A stretch of 16,059 nucleotides of DNA from the NCBI GenBank assembly GCA_018333775.1, contig JAGXSO010000089.1, positions 1-16,059 of the forward strand, in the 5' to 3' direction. Below, in pieces: positions 7,565 through 13,734 of the stretch (positions are counted from its first letter, which is position 1; each line of letters begins with the position of its first letter). The DNA comes from Truepera sp. (GTDB taxonomy: Bacteria; Deinococcota; Deinococci; Deinococcales; Trueperaceae). Below the pieces are notes generated by a model that saw only the letters and a program-made list of their open reading frames with translations, was not told the DNA's origin and searched no databases. The position numbers and the translations under genes were made by a program.

Positions 7565-7711
7565 TTAGAGTTCATCAGTGACCAGAACCCGACTCTTTGC
7601 ACCCAAAGCGGTCTTACCGTCTTGGCCTTTGATGCGGCCACGAAGTTCAAGGATGTCACCGCGAAGCCTCTCGTTCGGCGTGCTTGCCACCAGCTCACAC
7701 CTGGGCCGCAT
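7565..7711 (-). CDS. Small cassette ORF, unknown (tentative)
   Basis: 48 codons from an ATG at 7711, overlapping the end of the VOC fragment by 17 bases, and ending 25 bases before the attC-like element. The product is charged and contains STPNERLRGDILELRGRIKG. It has no recognised family, signal or membrane segment. The position just before an attC-like site is what a cassette gene would show, but the evidence for translation is weak. Confidence 0.3.
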   Translation of the reverse strand: MRPRCELVASTPNERLRGDILELRGRIKGQDGKTALGAKSRVLVTDEL

Positions 7712-7880
7712 CGCCGCCGTTCCACATGATCTGCCGCACCTGGCCGTCCAGACTCTCGAACTCGCCGGTGTACTCGTCGGACTGCCCTCCCGGCCAGCGT
7801 ATCAGCGTCGCGCCGGCCGCCTCGGCGCGCCGAAGAACCTCGTCCACAGCTTCCTTTGAAGCGGCGAAGTGGCTGAGAAG
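7695..7880 (-). pseudogene. VOC/glyoxalase-family C-terminal fragment fused to half attC
   Basis: About 60 residues resemble the C-terminal half of a vicinal-oxygen-chelate (glyoxalase/bleomycin-resistance-like) domain: SKEAVDEVLRRAEAAGATLI, then YTGEFESLDGQVRQIMWNGG, the usual closing strand. The N-terminal half is missing. In its place the frame reads upstream into a half attC site (7887-7915), giving the meaningless lead NPTTAARDAAAF. The family identity is moderate; the truncation is clear. Confidence 0.6.
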
Positions 7881-7886
7881 GAATGC

Positions 7887-7915
7887 GGCTGCGTCCCTTG
7901 CAGCGGTTGTTGGGT
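7887..7915 (-). repeat. Half attC site (outer core box plus first arm)
   Basis: ACCCAAC (perfect RYYYAAC) is followed by AACCGCTGCAAGGGACGCAGCC. This matches the corresponding arm of the complete site at 11354-11468 (CGCTGCAAAGGGACGCAGCC) almost base for base. The partner arm and GTTRRRY box are absent, and the sequence runs into the middle of a VOC gene. Confidence 0.65.
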
Positions 7916-7921
7916 TGCGGG

Positions 7922-8104
7922 TCAACGCTTAGATGGCGTTCGGGTTAAAGGGGGGATGCGCTTTGCTGGGAGTGACACGACCTGACGCCCACTGTCAGCT
8001 TGTTGCTTTTTGATGTCAGCAAAGATCGCTCGAAGGTCGTAGTTGAACTGCTTGGCGTATGCTTCTCTGGCGCGGCGAACTTCCTCAACGATTTCATCCG
8101 TCAT
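7922..8104 (-). CDS. Antitoxin-like partner of the PIN-domain toxin
   Basis: 60 residues: MTDEIVEEVRRAREAYAKQF, then NYDLRAIFADIKKQQ and SGRQVVSLPAKR. This is the pattern of the small helical protein commonly paired with VETT-type PIN toxins. It starts inside the toxin end (11-base overlap), so the two are translationally coupled with the toxin first, the reverse of the usual vapBC order. It would bind and neutralise the toxin and probably repress the pair. The last ten residues (IPPLTRTPSK) look non-conserved. No classical ribbon-helix-helix is obvious. Identification rests on pairing and my memory of the family. Confidence 0.65.
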   Translation of the reverse strand: MTDEIVEEVRRAREAYAKQFNYDLRAIFADIKKQQADSGRQVVSLPAKRIPPLTRTPSKR

Positions 8105-8579
8105 CGACTTCCTCCATCAACTCTTCGGGGGTGCAGATAATCGGTGGTTCATAACCTTCTGCACGACATAGGGATTCAACTTTTCCTCGGATGACTGCAT
8201 TAGCGATATGTTTGAGGTTCCACGTCAGCAAATAGTCCATGGCATTCGTTGTCGCTACGGCGATGTGTGCGGCATCCACTGTGGCTTTCTGAGGCACGAG
8301 TCGGCGGCTGACAATGGCTTCGGCGAGCGCTAATGCCTCGTCTGTCACATCTAGCAGGGTGGTCTCCTCAAGTACCTTCAAGCGCTCTTCGACAGCTGCC
8401 TTGTCGCCTTGGCTTGCTTCTTGAATGACGAATTGTGAAGCGTACAGGTCAAAAGCGACCCTGCGGTCATGCCACCAATCTTGCGTAGCTTGTTGATGTG
8501 CGGCAGTTCTCAGATCACGGCTTGGTCTCGCCATGAGGTAACTGATGACCGTGGTCTCGAGGTAAACCTTTGGTTTCAC
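8094..8579 (-). CDS. vapC: PIN-domain toxin (VapC family)
   Basis: 161 residues of PIN fold: VYLETTVISYL (5-15), E54 in the second helix, TVDAAHIAVAT (100-110) with Asp102, and DYLLTWNLKHIAN (115-127). PIN toxins are Mg2+-dependent RNases that cut tRNA, rRNA or mRNA when the antitoxin is lost. The first acidic residue, usually Asp, is Glu8 here, as in the LETT subfamily. The start codon is GTG, 35 bases after an attC core box, with a TACACT -10-like box seven bases ahead and no good Shine-Dalgarno. It overlaps the antitoxin gene by 11 bases. The pair forms one cassette. Confidence 0.85.
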   Translation of the reverse strand: MKPKVYLETTVISYLMARPSRDLRTAAHQQATQDWWHDRRVAFDLYASQFVIQEASQGDKAAVEERLKVLEETTLLDVTDEALALAEAIVSRRLVPQKATVDAAHIAVATTNAMDYLLTWNLKHIANAVIRGKVESLCRAEGYEPPIICTPEELMEEVDDG

Positions 8580-8613
8580 AACACCAAGTGTACACCGCGC
8601 CCGTTGAAGTGCA

Positions 8614-8620
8614 ACCTAAC
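8614..8620 (-). repeat. Isolated attC core box (GTTAGGT)
   Basis: A perfect GTTRRRY box on the minus strand lies 35 bases before vapC, where the 3' end of a preceding attC is expected. I cannot find a matching inverted arm or RYYYAAC box upstream, so the rest of the site is degenerate or deleted. Confidence 0.45.
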
Positions 8621-8626
8621 CAGTGA

Positions 8627-8752
8627 TTAAATGTCACCCTGTTGTATAACACCCCGTATTAGGATGTTACTCAACGTGTCTGGTGATCCCAAAAGCCAAA
8701 AGTGATACTCAACCATAACTTCCCCCTTCCTAAACCCGGCGCGAGAGGCCAT
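8627..8752 (-). CDS. Small ORF ahead of the vapC core box (tentative)
   Basis: 41 codons from ATG at 8752, or 29 from an internal ATG at 8716 that has a good Shine-Dalgarno (GGAAGGGGG). The product ends with VEYHFWLLGSPDTL and IRGVIQQGDI and is unrecognised. Its stop is seven bases from the isolated core box. It could be the tail of a lost cassette gene. The stretch 8753-8907 shows nothing I can name on either strand. Confidence 0.25.
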   Translation of the reverse strand: MASRAGFRKGEVMVEYHFWLLGSPDTLSNILIRGVIQQGDI

Positions 8753-8907
8753 GAGGGTGGGTCATCTGGGCCGAAACACCGAGAGATCGTAGCTTGCTAC
8801 GTGACCGATTTTATCAGGTTCCATCAGAACAAGCACCCGAAAGACTACCTCGAGCCCGAGTCATCTCGGCCCCCCTGGTTGCGAGGCCAAAAGAGGCGCC
8901 AGACCCC

Positions 8908-9066
8908 TTAGTACACGCTGTGCACTTCACTCCCGTCCTCAAGGTGCTTGCGGCCTACCTTCCGCTGACCCGGCTCAGACCGGGCCGCCGGCGCCACTGG
9001 ATCCCGGGACCACCGGGCCTCCACCTCCTCATCGCTCCAGAGTAGCTCCAGCCAGGCCTGCCTCAT
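8908..9066 (-). CDS. Small ORF overlapping the nuclease end (tentative)
   Basis: 52 codons beginning MRQAWLELLWSDEEVEARW and ending GRKHLEDGSEVHSVY, in another frame from the VRR-NUC gene and overlapping it by 38 bases. The amino-acid make-up (Trp/Glu-rich start, Arg/Lys-rich end) looks more protein-like than random, and the stop is followed by non-coding sequence. No family is recognised. It could be the shifted end of a larger protein. Confidence 0.3.
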   Translation of the reverse strand: MRQAWLELLWSDEEVEARWSRDPVAPAARSEPGQRKVGRKHLEDGSEVHSVY

Positions 9067-9271
9067 CTGCCACTGTACGTAACCTGACCTCGATGATCTC
9101 GACCGGTACTCCAAGCTCTCTCGTAATCGCATCGTGGCTCCGTATCTGCTTTCCGGAAAGGCGGTCGCCCGGCCCTTTGACCTCGGCGAACCAGTAACGA
9201 CTGGTCTGTGGAACATACACAAAGAGGTCCGGCGGCTGGACGGCGTAGGCTTCTCGGATCGCATCGAGCAC
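9029..9271 (-). CDS. VRR-NUC domain nuclease fragment
   Basis: 80 residues from a GTG. The centre is a VRR-NUC core (PF08774, PD-(D/E)xK fold): PPDLFVYVP (13-21, metal-binding Asp15), then WFAEVKGPGDRLSGKQ (27-42) with Glu30, Lys32 and Gln42, and GVPVEIIEVR. These nucleases cut DNA junctions or accompany phage and repair systems. Family members usually carry extra N-terminal sequence. Here the same frame continues upstream (LSQRELKVLDAIREA) right to a half attC site and the mug stop codon, so the 5' end is probably lost. The active-site residues are intact. I would call it a truncated, possibly still folded, cassette gene. Confidence 0.65.
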   Translation of the reverse strand: MLDAIREAYAVQPPDLFVYVPQTSRYWFAEVKGPGDRLSGKQIRSHDAITRELGVPVEIIEVRLRTVADEAGLAGATLER

Positions 9272-9291
9272 CTTCAGTTCTCGCTGGGATA

Positions 9292-9313
9292 GGAGCTTCG
9301 CGAGTTGTTAGGC
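9292..9313 (-). repeat. Half attC site after mug
   Basis: GCCTAAC (9307-9313 on minus), containing the mug stop TAA, is followed by AACTCGCGAAGCTCC, the start of an attC arm. The distal arm and GTTRRRY box are missing; the next bases already read as nuclease codons. Confidence 0.5.
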
Positions 9314-9807
9314 TGCGGCCTGGTTGCCTCGACTGAAATCGGCGAGATCCTTCCAGATGCTCGGGTCCCATGAGGCTGCCGCAACGCCGCTAGTGGAGGG
9401 GGCGACGAAGATACGCGTCGCCCCTATGATCTCTTGCTGGAATCCGTAGCAGGCCTCGGCCCGTCGGTAATACGCCTTCGCTGCCCGCTTTCCATTGAAG
9501 CAAAGGACCCTCGGGCGAAATCGGTCGAACTTGGCGCGCAAGCCATCGGGGCCAGCCTCCTCGAAGATGATGGCTCGGTCCATGCCGGACTGGCTCTTCA
9601 CAATGTCCGTCAAGCCGATGCGGAATGGAAGGAGTTGTTCGAAGTCGAGGGGCGAAGCCGTCGCGGCGTAAGGCCGATTTCGTGGAGAACCTGCCAGAAT
9701 CTGTTGCCGCGTCCAGCGTAGTACTGGCGCAAAGGGGGCGAACGGGTGCCTCCAGCCGTACCGCAGAAGGCCACATCAAGCCGATCGTGCAGCAAGTCAG
9801 GGAGCAT
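9308..9807 (-). pseudogene. mug: Mug-type mismatch uracil/thymine-DNA glycosylase, frameshifted
   Basis: Two frames join into one glycosylase of about 166 residues. The first (9807 down to about 9650) reads DVAFCGTAGGTRS, YYAGRGNRFWQVLHEIGLTP, RRLRP. The second reads LDFEQLLPFRIGLTDIVKSQ, then FDRFRPRVLCFNGKRAAKAY and RIFVAPSTSGVAAASWDPS, the closing motif of this uracil-DNA glycosylase family. Such enzymes remove U or T from G mismatches. The break is at a run of four G (plus strand 9649-9652); one more G would restore the frame exactly. It could be a real mutation or a homopolymer sequencing error. The downstream half is otherwise undamaged. It is flanked by attC 9829-9891 and a half attC. 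Confidence 0.8.
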
Positions 9808-9828
9808 CTGAAAGATGTGTCTGCTGCG

Positions 9829-9891
9829 GCCTAACGGCTAAGCTCAAGGACGCGCCGCTCGCGGCGCGTCCCCTGGAGCGCAGTGTTAGCG
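9829..9891 (-). repeat. attC site
   Basis: On the minus strand it runs from CGCTAAC to GTTAGGC, 63 bases. The centre is a perfect 11-base-pair stem, GGACGCGCCGC with GCGGCGCGTCC, and a two-base loop. The arm next to the final core box, CTTGAGCTTAGCCGTTAGGC, is shared with the site at 11354-11468. It separates the 266-residue gene from mug. Confidence 0.8.
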
Positions 9892-9894
9892 GTC

Positions 9895-10695
9895 TTAGCT
9901 CGCAAAGCGGTTGATGGCATAGGACAACGTGGCGCCTACAACATCAGTGTTTCGTTCATCATCAAACTTCACCATTCGAGGTTTTCCTTTGTCGTCGGTC
10001 AGGCGGACACCATCGCTGTAGAGGTTGAGTTCAAGCAGTTTGTCTAAGCGAATATTGAAGGACTTGGCGTCTCCCCGGAATATAACGCGCTTGTTCGTGA
10101 CGATCAGTTCACCGAAACTGACGGGTACAACGGCTGTGTCGGTGACGATATGCCCACGGTGGCCCCCGACCCGATAGGACAGCCCCTTCGCAATGCGGAA
10201 ACTGAAACCTTGGGAACCACCCTCATAACGGCGTTTTACCACGCGCTCTTCGAGGATACTGGCTGGTTCTGACCAATATGCCAGTTCACCTTTCTGAAGG
10301 ATTACGTTGGGCACGGCGATGGTTGGTGGATTGCCGTTTTGTATTTCTGTAAGGAGCCGAAGGCGCGCCAGTTCCTGTTTTGATTTTGCGATCTCGGATT
10401 CTGGAATCATCAAGAGCTGCTGGAGCTTTACCAGTTCCGCCTCTTCTTCCGCCGTGACAACACGATCCGCCTTCGTGGCACGAAGCGCCGCGTTGTACGC
10501 CTTAGCCCGAACCCCCCTCAAATCGTCTTGCGTGAGTTCAAGTTCTTTGTATCGCGTCTGGATTTCTTTGATCTCATCTTCGGTCAGCTTCCCATCTTCC
10601 GCTGCCCTAATGAGGCTGGCCAAGAATTCCTTCTTGTCTTTGGCATGCTCTCGCATGGCCGAGATCTTCTCGGAGATTACGCTGAAGAAACCCAT
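9895..10695 (-). CDS. Two-domain cassette protein (helical N-terminus, PH-like C-terminus), unknown function
   Basis: 266 residues. Residues 1-115 are helical and charged, with two look-alike units, EDGKLTEDEIKEI (33-45) and ADRVVTAEEEAELVKL (76-91), recalling TerB or EF-hand-like helical domains. Residues about 130-240 are beta-rich: LQKGELAYWSEPASILEERV, FSFRIAKGLSYRVGGHRGH, FGELIVTNKRVIF, YSDGVRL. This is a bacterial PH/GRAM-like domain found in several unrelated proteins. No membrane segment or catalytic motif is visible. GAGGGAG lies six bases before the ATG. It is a complete single-gene cassette between two attC sites. A binding or sensing role is conceivable but unproven. Confidence 0.8.
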   Translation of the reverse strand: MGFFSVISEKISAMREHAKDKKEFLASLIRAAEDGKLTEDEIKEIQTRYKELELTQDDLRGVRAKAYNAALRATKADRVVTAEEEAELVKLQQLLMIPESEIAKSKQELARLRLLTEIQNGNPPTIAVPNVILQKGELAYWSEPASILEERVVKRRYEGGSQGFSFRIAKGLSYRVGGHRGHIVTDTAVVPVSFGELIVTNKRVIFRGDAKSFNIRLDKLLELNLYSDGVRLTDDKGKPRMVKFDDERNTDVVGATLSYAINRFAS

Positions 10696-10731
10696 GTTTT
10701 TCTCCCTCTGGCGAAAGATGGTGCAGGCTGT

Positions 10732-10796
10732 ATGAGACAGCTACGCTCAAGCTCACCGCGCCGCGTAGCGGCGTCGGCTGCAGCGAGGTGTTAGGT
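10732..10796 (-). repeat. attC site with degenerate right core box
   Basis: It starts with a perfect ACCTAAC, then ACCTCGCTGCAGCC, a CGCCGC-TAC-GCGGCG stem, and the shared arm GAGCTTGAGCGTAGC. The final box reads GTCTCAT where GTTAGGY is expected, so recombination at this site is probably impaired. It lies between hicA and the 266-residue gene. Confidence 0.7.
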
Positions 10797-10813
10797 TGCC
10801 TCGATCTTTTCCA

Positions 10814-11026
10814 CTATGCATCTCGAAAATCCTGCCACTCGATGCCCAACTGTCGAACTGCGGCCCGAACGGTTCCCACCTTTAGGTCACGCCTACCCCA
10901 ATCCGGCACTACGGTGATCCGTTGTGTATTGGGATTGAGCCATTTTCGATGAGCCCCACCACCTCTCCGGGGAAGCTCTTGACAACCAAGTGCTGCCAGC
11001 TTACCAGCCACCTCACGATATGTCAT
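10814..11026 (-). CDS. hicA: HicA mRNA interferase toxin
   Basis: 70 residues from the ATG at 11026. The start is chosen because it overlaps the hicB stop as ATGA; a GTG at 11053 would add nine residues and a longer overlap. HicA has a double-stranded-RNA-binding-like fold and cleaves mRNA and tmRNA when free. Seen: EVAGKLAALGCQ (5-16), GGGAHRKW (22-29) with the catalytic His in the GSH-like position, and ITVVPDWGRRDLKVGTVRAA leading to the C-terminal helix GIEWQDF. It is encoded after its antitoxin, so both are made from the promoter in front of hicB. Confidence 0.88.
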   Translation of the reverse strand: MTYREVAGKLAALGCQELPRRGGGAHRKWLNPNTQRITVVPDWGRRDLKVGTVRAAVRQLGIEWQDFRDA

Positions 11027-11268
11027 GGGGCGCTTACCACGGTTTCCAACCACACTTGACTGCTGGCGTCTGGAATTTGCGTGTTCTGAGGGAGCGCCCT
11101 GCCTAGATCATGGTATGCCTCAATCACCGCAGCAAGAGCGTCCTTGACGTTGGCCAACGCTTCATCCAACGAATCGCCTTCGGTCACAAGTTCCGGCAAT
11201 AGCGGCGAGGTAACGGTGTAGCCTCCGTCGGGCTGCGGCTCGAGAACCAGGGGAACTTTGTAAAGCAT
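11023..11268 (-). CDS. hicB: HicB-type antitoxin
   Basis: 81 residues of the partial RNase-H-like HicB fold: YKVPLVLEPQPDGGYTVTSP (3-22), LPELVTEGDSLDEALANVKD (24-43), then a helix AALAAVIEAYHDLGRALP-like. It binds HicA and blocks its His-centred active site. No C-terminal DNA-binding domain is present, so any autoregulation would need a partner. AAGGAG lies eight bases upstream of the ATG. A good promoter (TTGACT, 18 bases, TATTCT) sits just ahead, inside the cassette. Confidence 0.88.
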   Translation of the reverse strand: MLYKVPLVLEPQPDGGYTVTSPLLPELVTEGDSLDEALANVKDALAAVIEAYHDLGRALPQNTQIPDASSQVWLETVVSAP

Positions 11269-11290
11269 CAGCCTGTCTCCTTACCTTTTC

Positions 11291-11320
11291 AGAATAGCGA
11301 CTTGGACACGGAGGAGTCAA
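11291..11320 (-). promoter_or_regulatory. Sigma70-type promoter of hicBA
   Basis: TTGACT (11315-11320 on minus) and TATTCT (11291-11296) are 18 bases apart. The leader to the hicB ATG is about 15 bases and contains AAGGAG. The cassette thus carries its own promoter, as toxin-antitoxin cassettes usually do. Confidence 0.6.
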
Positions 11321-11353
11321 TGGTGCGGCGCACCGCAGACAGTGTGTTGGGCA

Positions 11354-11468
11354 ACCTAACGGCCAAGCTCAAGGGCGCAGCCGGAACGAATTACGACATC
11401 TTGTGCTTAAGTCCACTTCAACGCTTGAGAAAAATAAGGCTGCGTCCCTTTGCAGCGCGGTGTTAGCT
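11354..11468 (-). repeat. attC site, long variant with extrahelical base
   Basis: From AGCTAAC to GTTAGGT on the minus strand, 115 bases. Arms AAGGGCGCAGCC and GGCTGCG-T-CCCTT (plus strand) pair fully except for one bulged T. The loop is about 55 bases, as in large integron attC sites. It separates brnTA from hicBA. Confidence 0.8.
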
Positions 11469-11482
11469 GGTAAGGTTGAACA

Positions 11483-11755
11483 TCAGCGTTGCTCTTTGTG
11501 CGCCTCTACATAGCTGCGCAAAGCCGCGTTTAGCCGCTTCTCGTAGCCCTCGCCTTGTGCCTTGAACCACGCCAAAACATCGGCATCGACGTGGACCGTG
11601 ACCGCTACCGGCTCATCCGGCAGGCGCAAGCCGGCACGCTCGAAGAAGTCATCATCCAGCGGCGGAATCTCCGAGGTGTCGATGTCTTCGTCAGCCATGG
11701 CATCGAGCCTAGCCCAATCGGTCTTTGAGGGCCTTTTCGTATCTGACACACTCAC
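11483..11755 (-). CDS. brnA: BrnA antitoxin
   Basis: 90 residues: RLDAMADEDIDTSEIPPLDD (about 16-35) and then the ribbon-helix-helix half, VAVTVHVDADVLAWFKAQG (about 50-68), GYEKRLNAALRSYVEAHK. BrnA binds BrnT and represses the brnTA promoter through its ribbon-helix-helix. The start at 11755 overlaps brnT by 47 bases; a shorter start at the internal ATG (residue 20) would lie inside the same overlap. The toxin gene comes first, the normal brnTA order. An attC site follows 15 bases after the stop. Confidence 0.88.
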   Translation of the reverse strand: MSVSDTKRPSKTDWARLDAMADEDIDTSEIPPLDDDFFERAGLRLPDEPVAVTVHVDADVLAWFKAQGEGYEKRLNAALRSYVEAHKEQR

Positions 11756-11996
11756 GCTTCACCGCCTTTCTGAGCGAGATGATTCTGATTCTATCACTTC
11801 TTGACTCGGTAAAGACCACCACCACAACACGTCCTCTAAGTGAGCCGATACCAATCCAGCGCGCTTCACCGTAGTCTTGCCGCGTATCGAGCGCAGTCAG
11901 CATCGGCGCCAAAAAGATCTCCCAAGCATCGGCGAAATCGAGCCCGTGCTTTGCGAGATTGATCCGATTCTTCTCTTCGTCCCACTCGAAACGCAC
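11709..11996 (-). CDS. brnT: BrnT ribonuclease toxin
   Basis: 95 residues with the BrnT (PF04365) start FEWDEEKNRINLAKHGLDFA (3-22), TRQDYGEARWIGIGSLRGR and RIRIISLRKAVKRE. BrnT is a small RelE-fold RNase that stops translation. The start is GTG at 11996, preceded by TAGACT and six bases, the same spacing as galE. That TAGACT includes the stop codon of the truncated GNAT gene. No attC separates brnT from the GNAT remnant, so a deletion has fused the two cassettes. Confidence 0.9.
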   Translation of the reverse strand: MRFEWDEEKNRINLAKHGLDFADAWEIFLAPMLTALDTRQDYGEARWIGIGSLRGRVVVVVFTESRSDRIRIISLRKAVKRECVRYEKALKDRLG

Positions 11997-12005
11997 AGCA
12001 TCAGT

Positions 12006-12209
12006 CTACCGGTAAAGCGGCTCCTCTCCTAGCGGATCACCAGCACGTTCAAAAAGAATCGCTTGGTAGTCGCTCTCGAGCCACGTCAGCATGCGCTGCT
12101 CGAGCTCGGCAAGTGCCATGGCGTTGCGGTGGCCCTCGTCCTGGATCAGTTGCTGATTGAGGCGAGCGAGCAGGCCAGCGTCGTTAGGGATCGCGAGTCG
12201 GTAGTTCAT
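12006..12209 (-). pseudogene. GNAT acetyltransferase, N-terminal fragment
   Basis: 67 codons: MNYRLAIPNDAGLLARLNQQ, then DEGHRNAMALAELEQRM and YQAILFERAGDPLG. This is the first third of a GNAT N-acetyltransferase that usually spans about 145-160 residues. The acetyl-CoA binding motif (R/QxxGxG/A) is absent. The frame ends with EEPLYR and a stop, where family members continue with a strand of the type VGYALYR, so the gene is cut just before its core. brnT begins ten bases later. The start lies 15 bases after an attC core box. Confidence 0.7.
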
Positions 12210-12224
12210 TCGGCTCGATATGCC

Positions 12225-12244
12225 AGCTAACGCCTAAGTTAGGT
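12225..12244 (-). repeat. Collapsed attC: two core boxes six bases apart
   Basis: ACCTAAC (12238-12244) and GTTAGCT (12225-12231) on the minus strand face each other with only TTAGGC between. This is what remains if the hairpin arms are deleted. A cassette ORF tail stops within the first box (TAA at 12239-12241), and the GNAT fragment starts just after the second, as at a normal attC. Confidence 0.6.
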
Positions 12245-12370
12245 GCCACTGCCACTTGCTGCATCGGGATTCTTGTCAGTGACTAGCTTCAGCTCAATTC
12301 CATGCTCAAGAAGCGCTTTGCAGGCGGCAAATTGACAGGGCAAGGCGTTCTCGGCGGGTTCCGGTCGTGT
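12239..12370 (-). pseudogene. C-terminal remnant of an unknown cassette gene
   Basis: An open frame of 43 codons without a start (an in-frame TGA lies just upstream). It ends CKALLEHGIELKLVTDKNPD, then AASGSGT and a TAA that is part of the attC box. The stop-in-core-box arrangement is typical of a cassette gene end. The family is not recognised. The remaining bases to 12484 show no other feature. Confidence 0.35.
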
Positions 12371-12484
12371 TCACCCGCAACGAGGTAGAGGTGTGTACAG
12401 CGTCACCGTCATGCCACTCACAGCAGATGCGCCACTGGTCATTGATGCGGATGCTGATTGTGCCCTCACGGAGTATAAAAGTTA

Positions 12485-12490
12485 TAGACT
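12485..12490 (+). promoter_or_regulatory. TAGACT -10 box before lysJ
   Basis: TAGACT is seven bases before the ATG at 12498. No Shine-Dalgarno is present, supporting a leaderless start there and not at the upstream ATG at 12393. No clear -35 is seen. Confidence 0.45.
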
Positions 12491-12497
12491 AGTGCCC

Positions 12498-13688
<1,191 letters not shown>

Positions 13689-13734
13689 CGAGTGTCCCTG
13701 TCTGCCGGCCGGGCTCACTGCTATGCTGGGCACG

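Larger units (their letters stand above)
7448..12370 (-). mobile_element. Degenerate integron cassette array without integrase (CALIN-like)
   Basis: All credible genes here are short, on the minus strand, and separated by attC-like sites with core boxes of type RYYYAAC and GTTRRRY flanking imperfect inverted repeats. Cargo is typical for integron cassettes: three toxin-antitoxin pairs, a GNAT, a DNA-repair enzyme, a nuclease and orphans. Three sites are nearly complete and share the arm CTTGAGCTTRGCCGTTAGGY. Others are half-sites or collapsed. No tyrosine recombinase intI lies in the window. Boundaries are approximate: the left is set by the ABC remnant, the right by the promoter of lysJ. Confidence 0.75.

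Noticed and set aside
7384..7725. A 113-codon minus-strand ORF containing the NPAFERT peptide
   Set aside because: It spans the attC-like element and the ABC remnant boundary, and its composition is unlike a protein. I regard the peptide as translated repeat DNA.
10307..10735. A 142-codon plus-strand ORF
   Set aside because: Ser/Ala-rich mirror of the 266-residue gene on the other strand, with no family features.
11026..11053. Longer GTG start for hicA
   Set aside because: The ATGA overlap at 11023-11026 and the usual HicA N-terminus favour the ATG.
7448..12370. CRISPR array or IS element
   Set aside because: The spaced repeats are far apart, variable in length and flank ORFs; no regular direct repeats, cas genes or transposase are seen.
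12393..12497. Extended N-terminus of the aminotransferase
   Set aside because: The 35 extra codons are unlike the family and cross the TAGACT box; the ATG at 12498 fits better.
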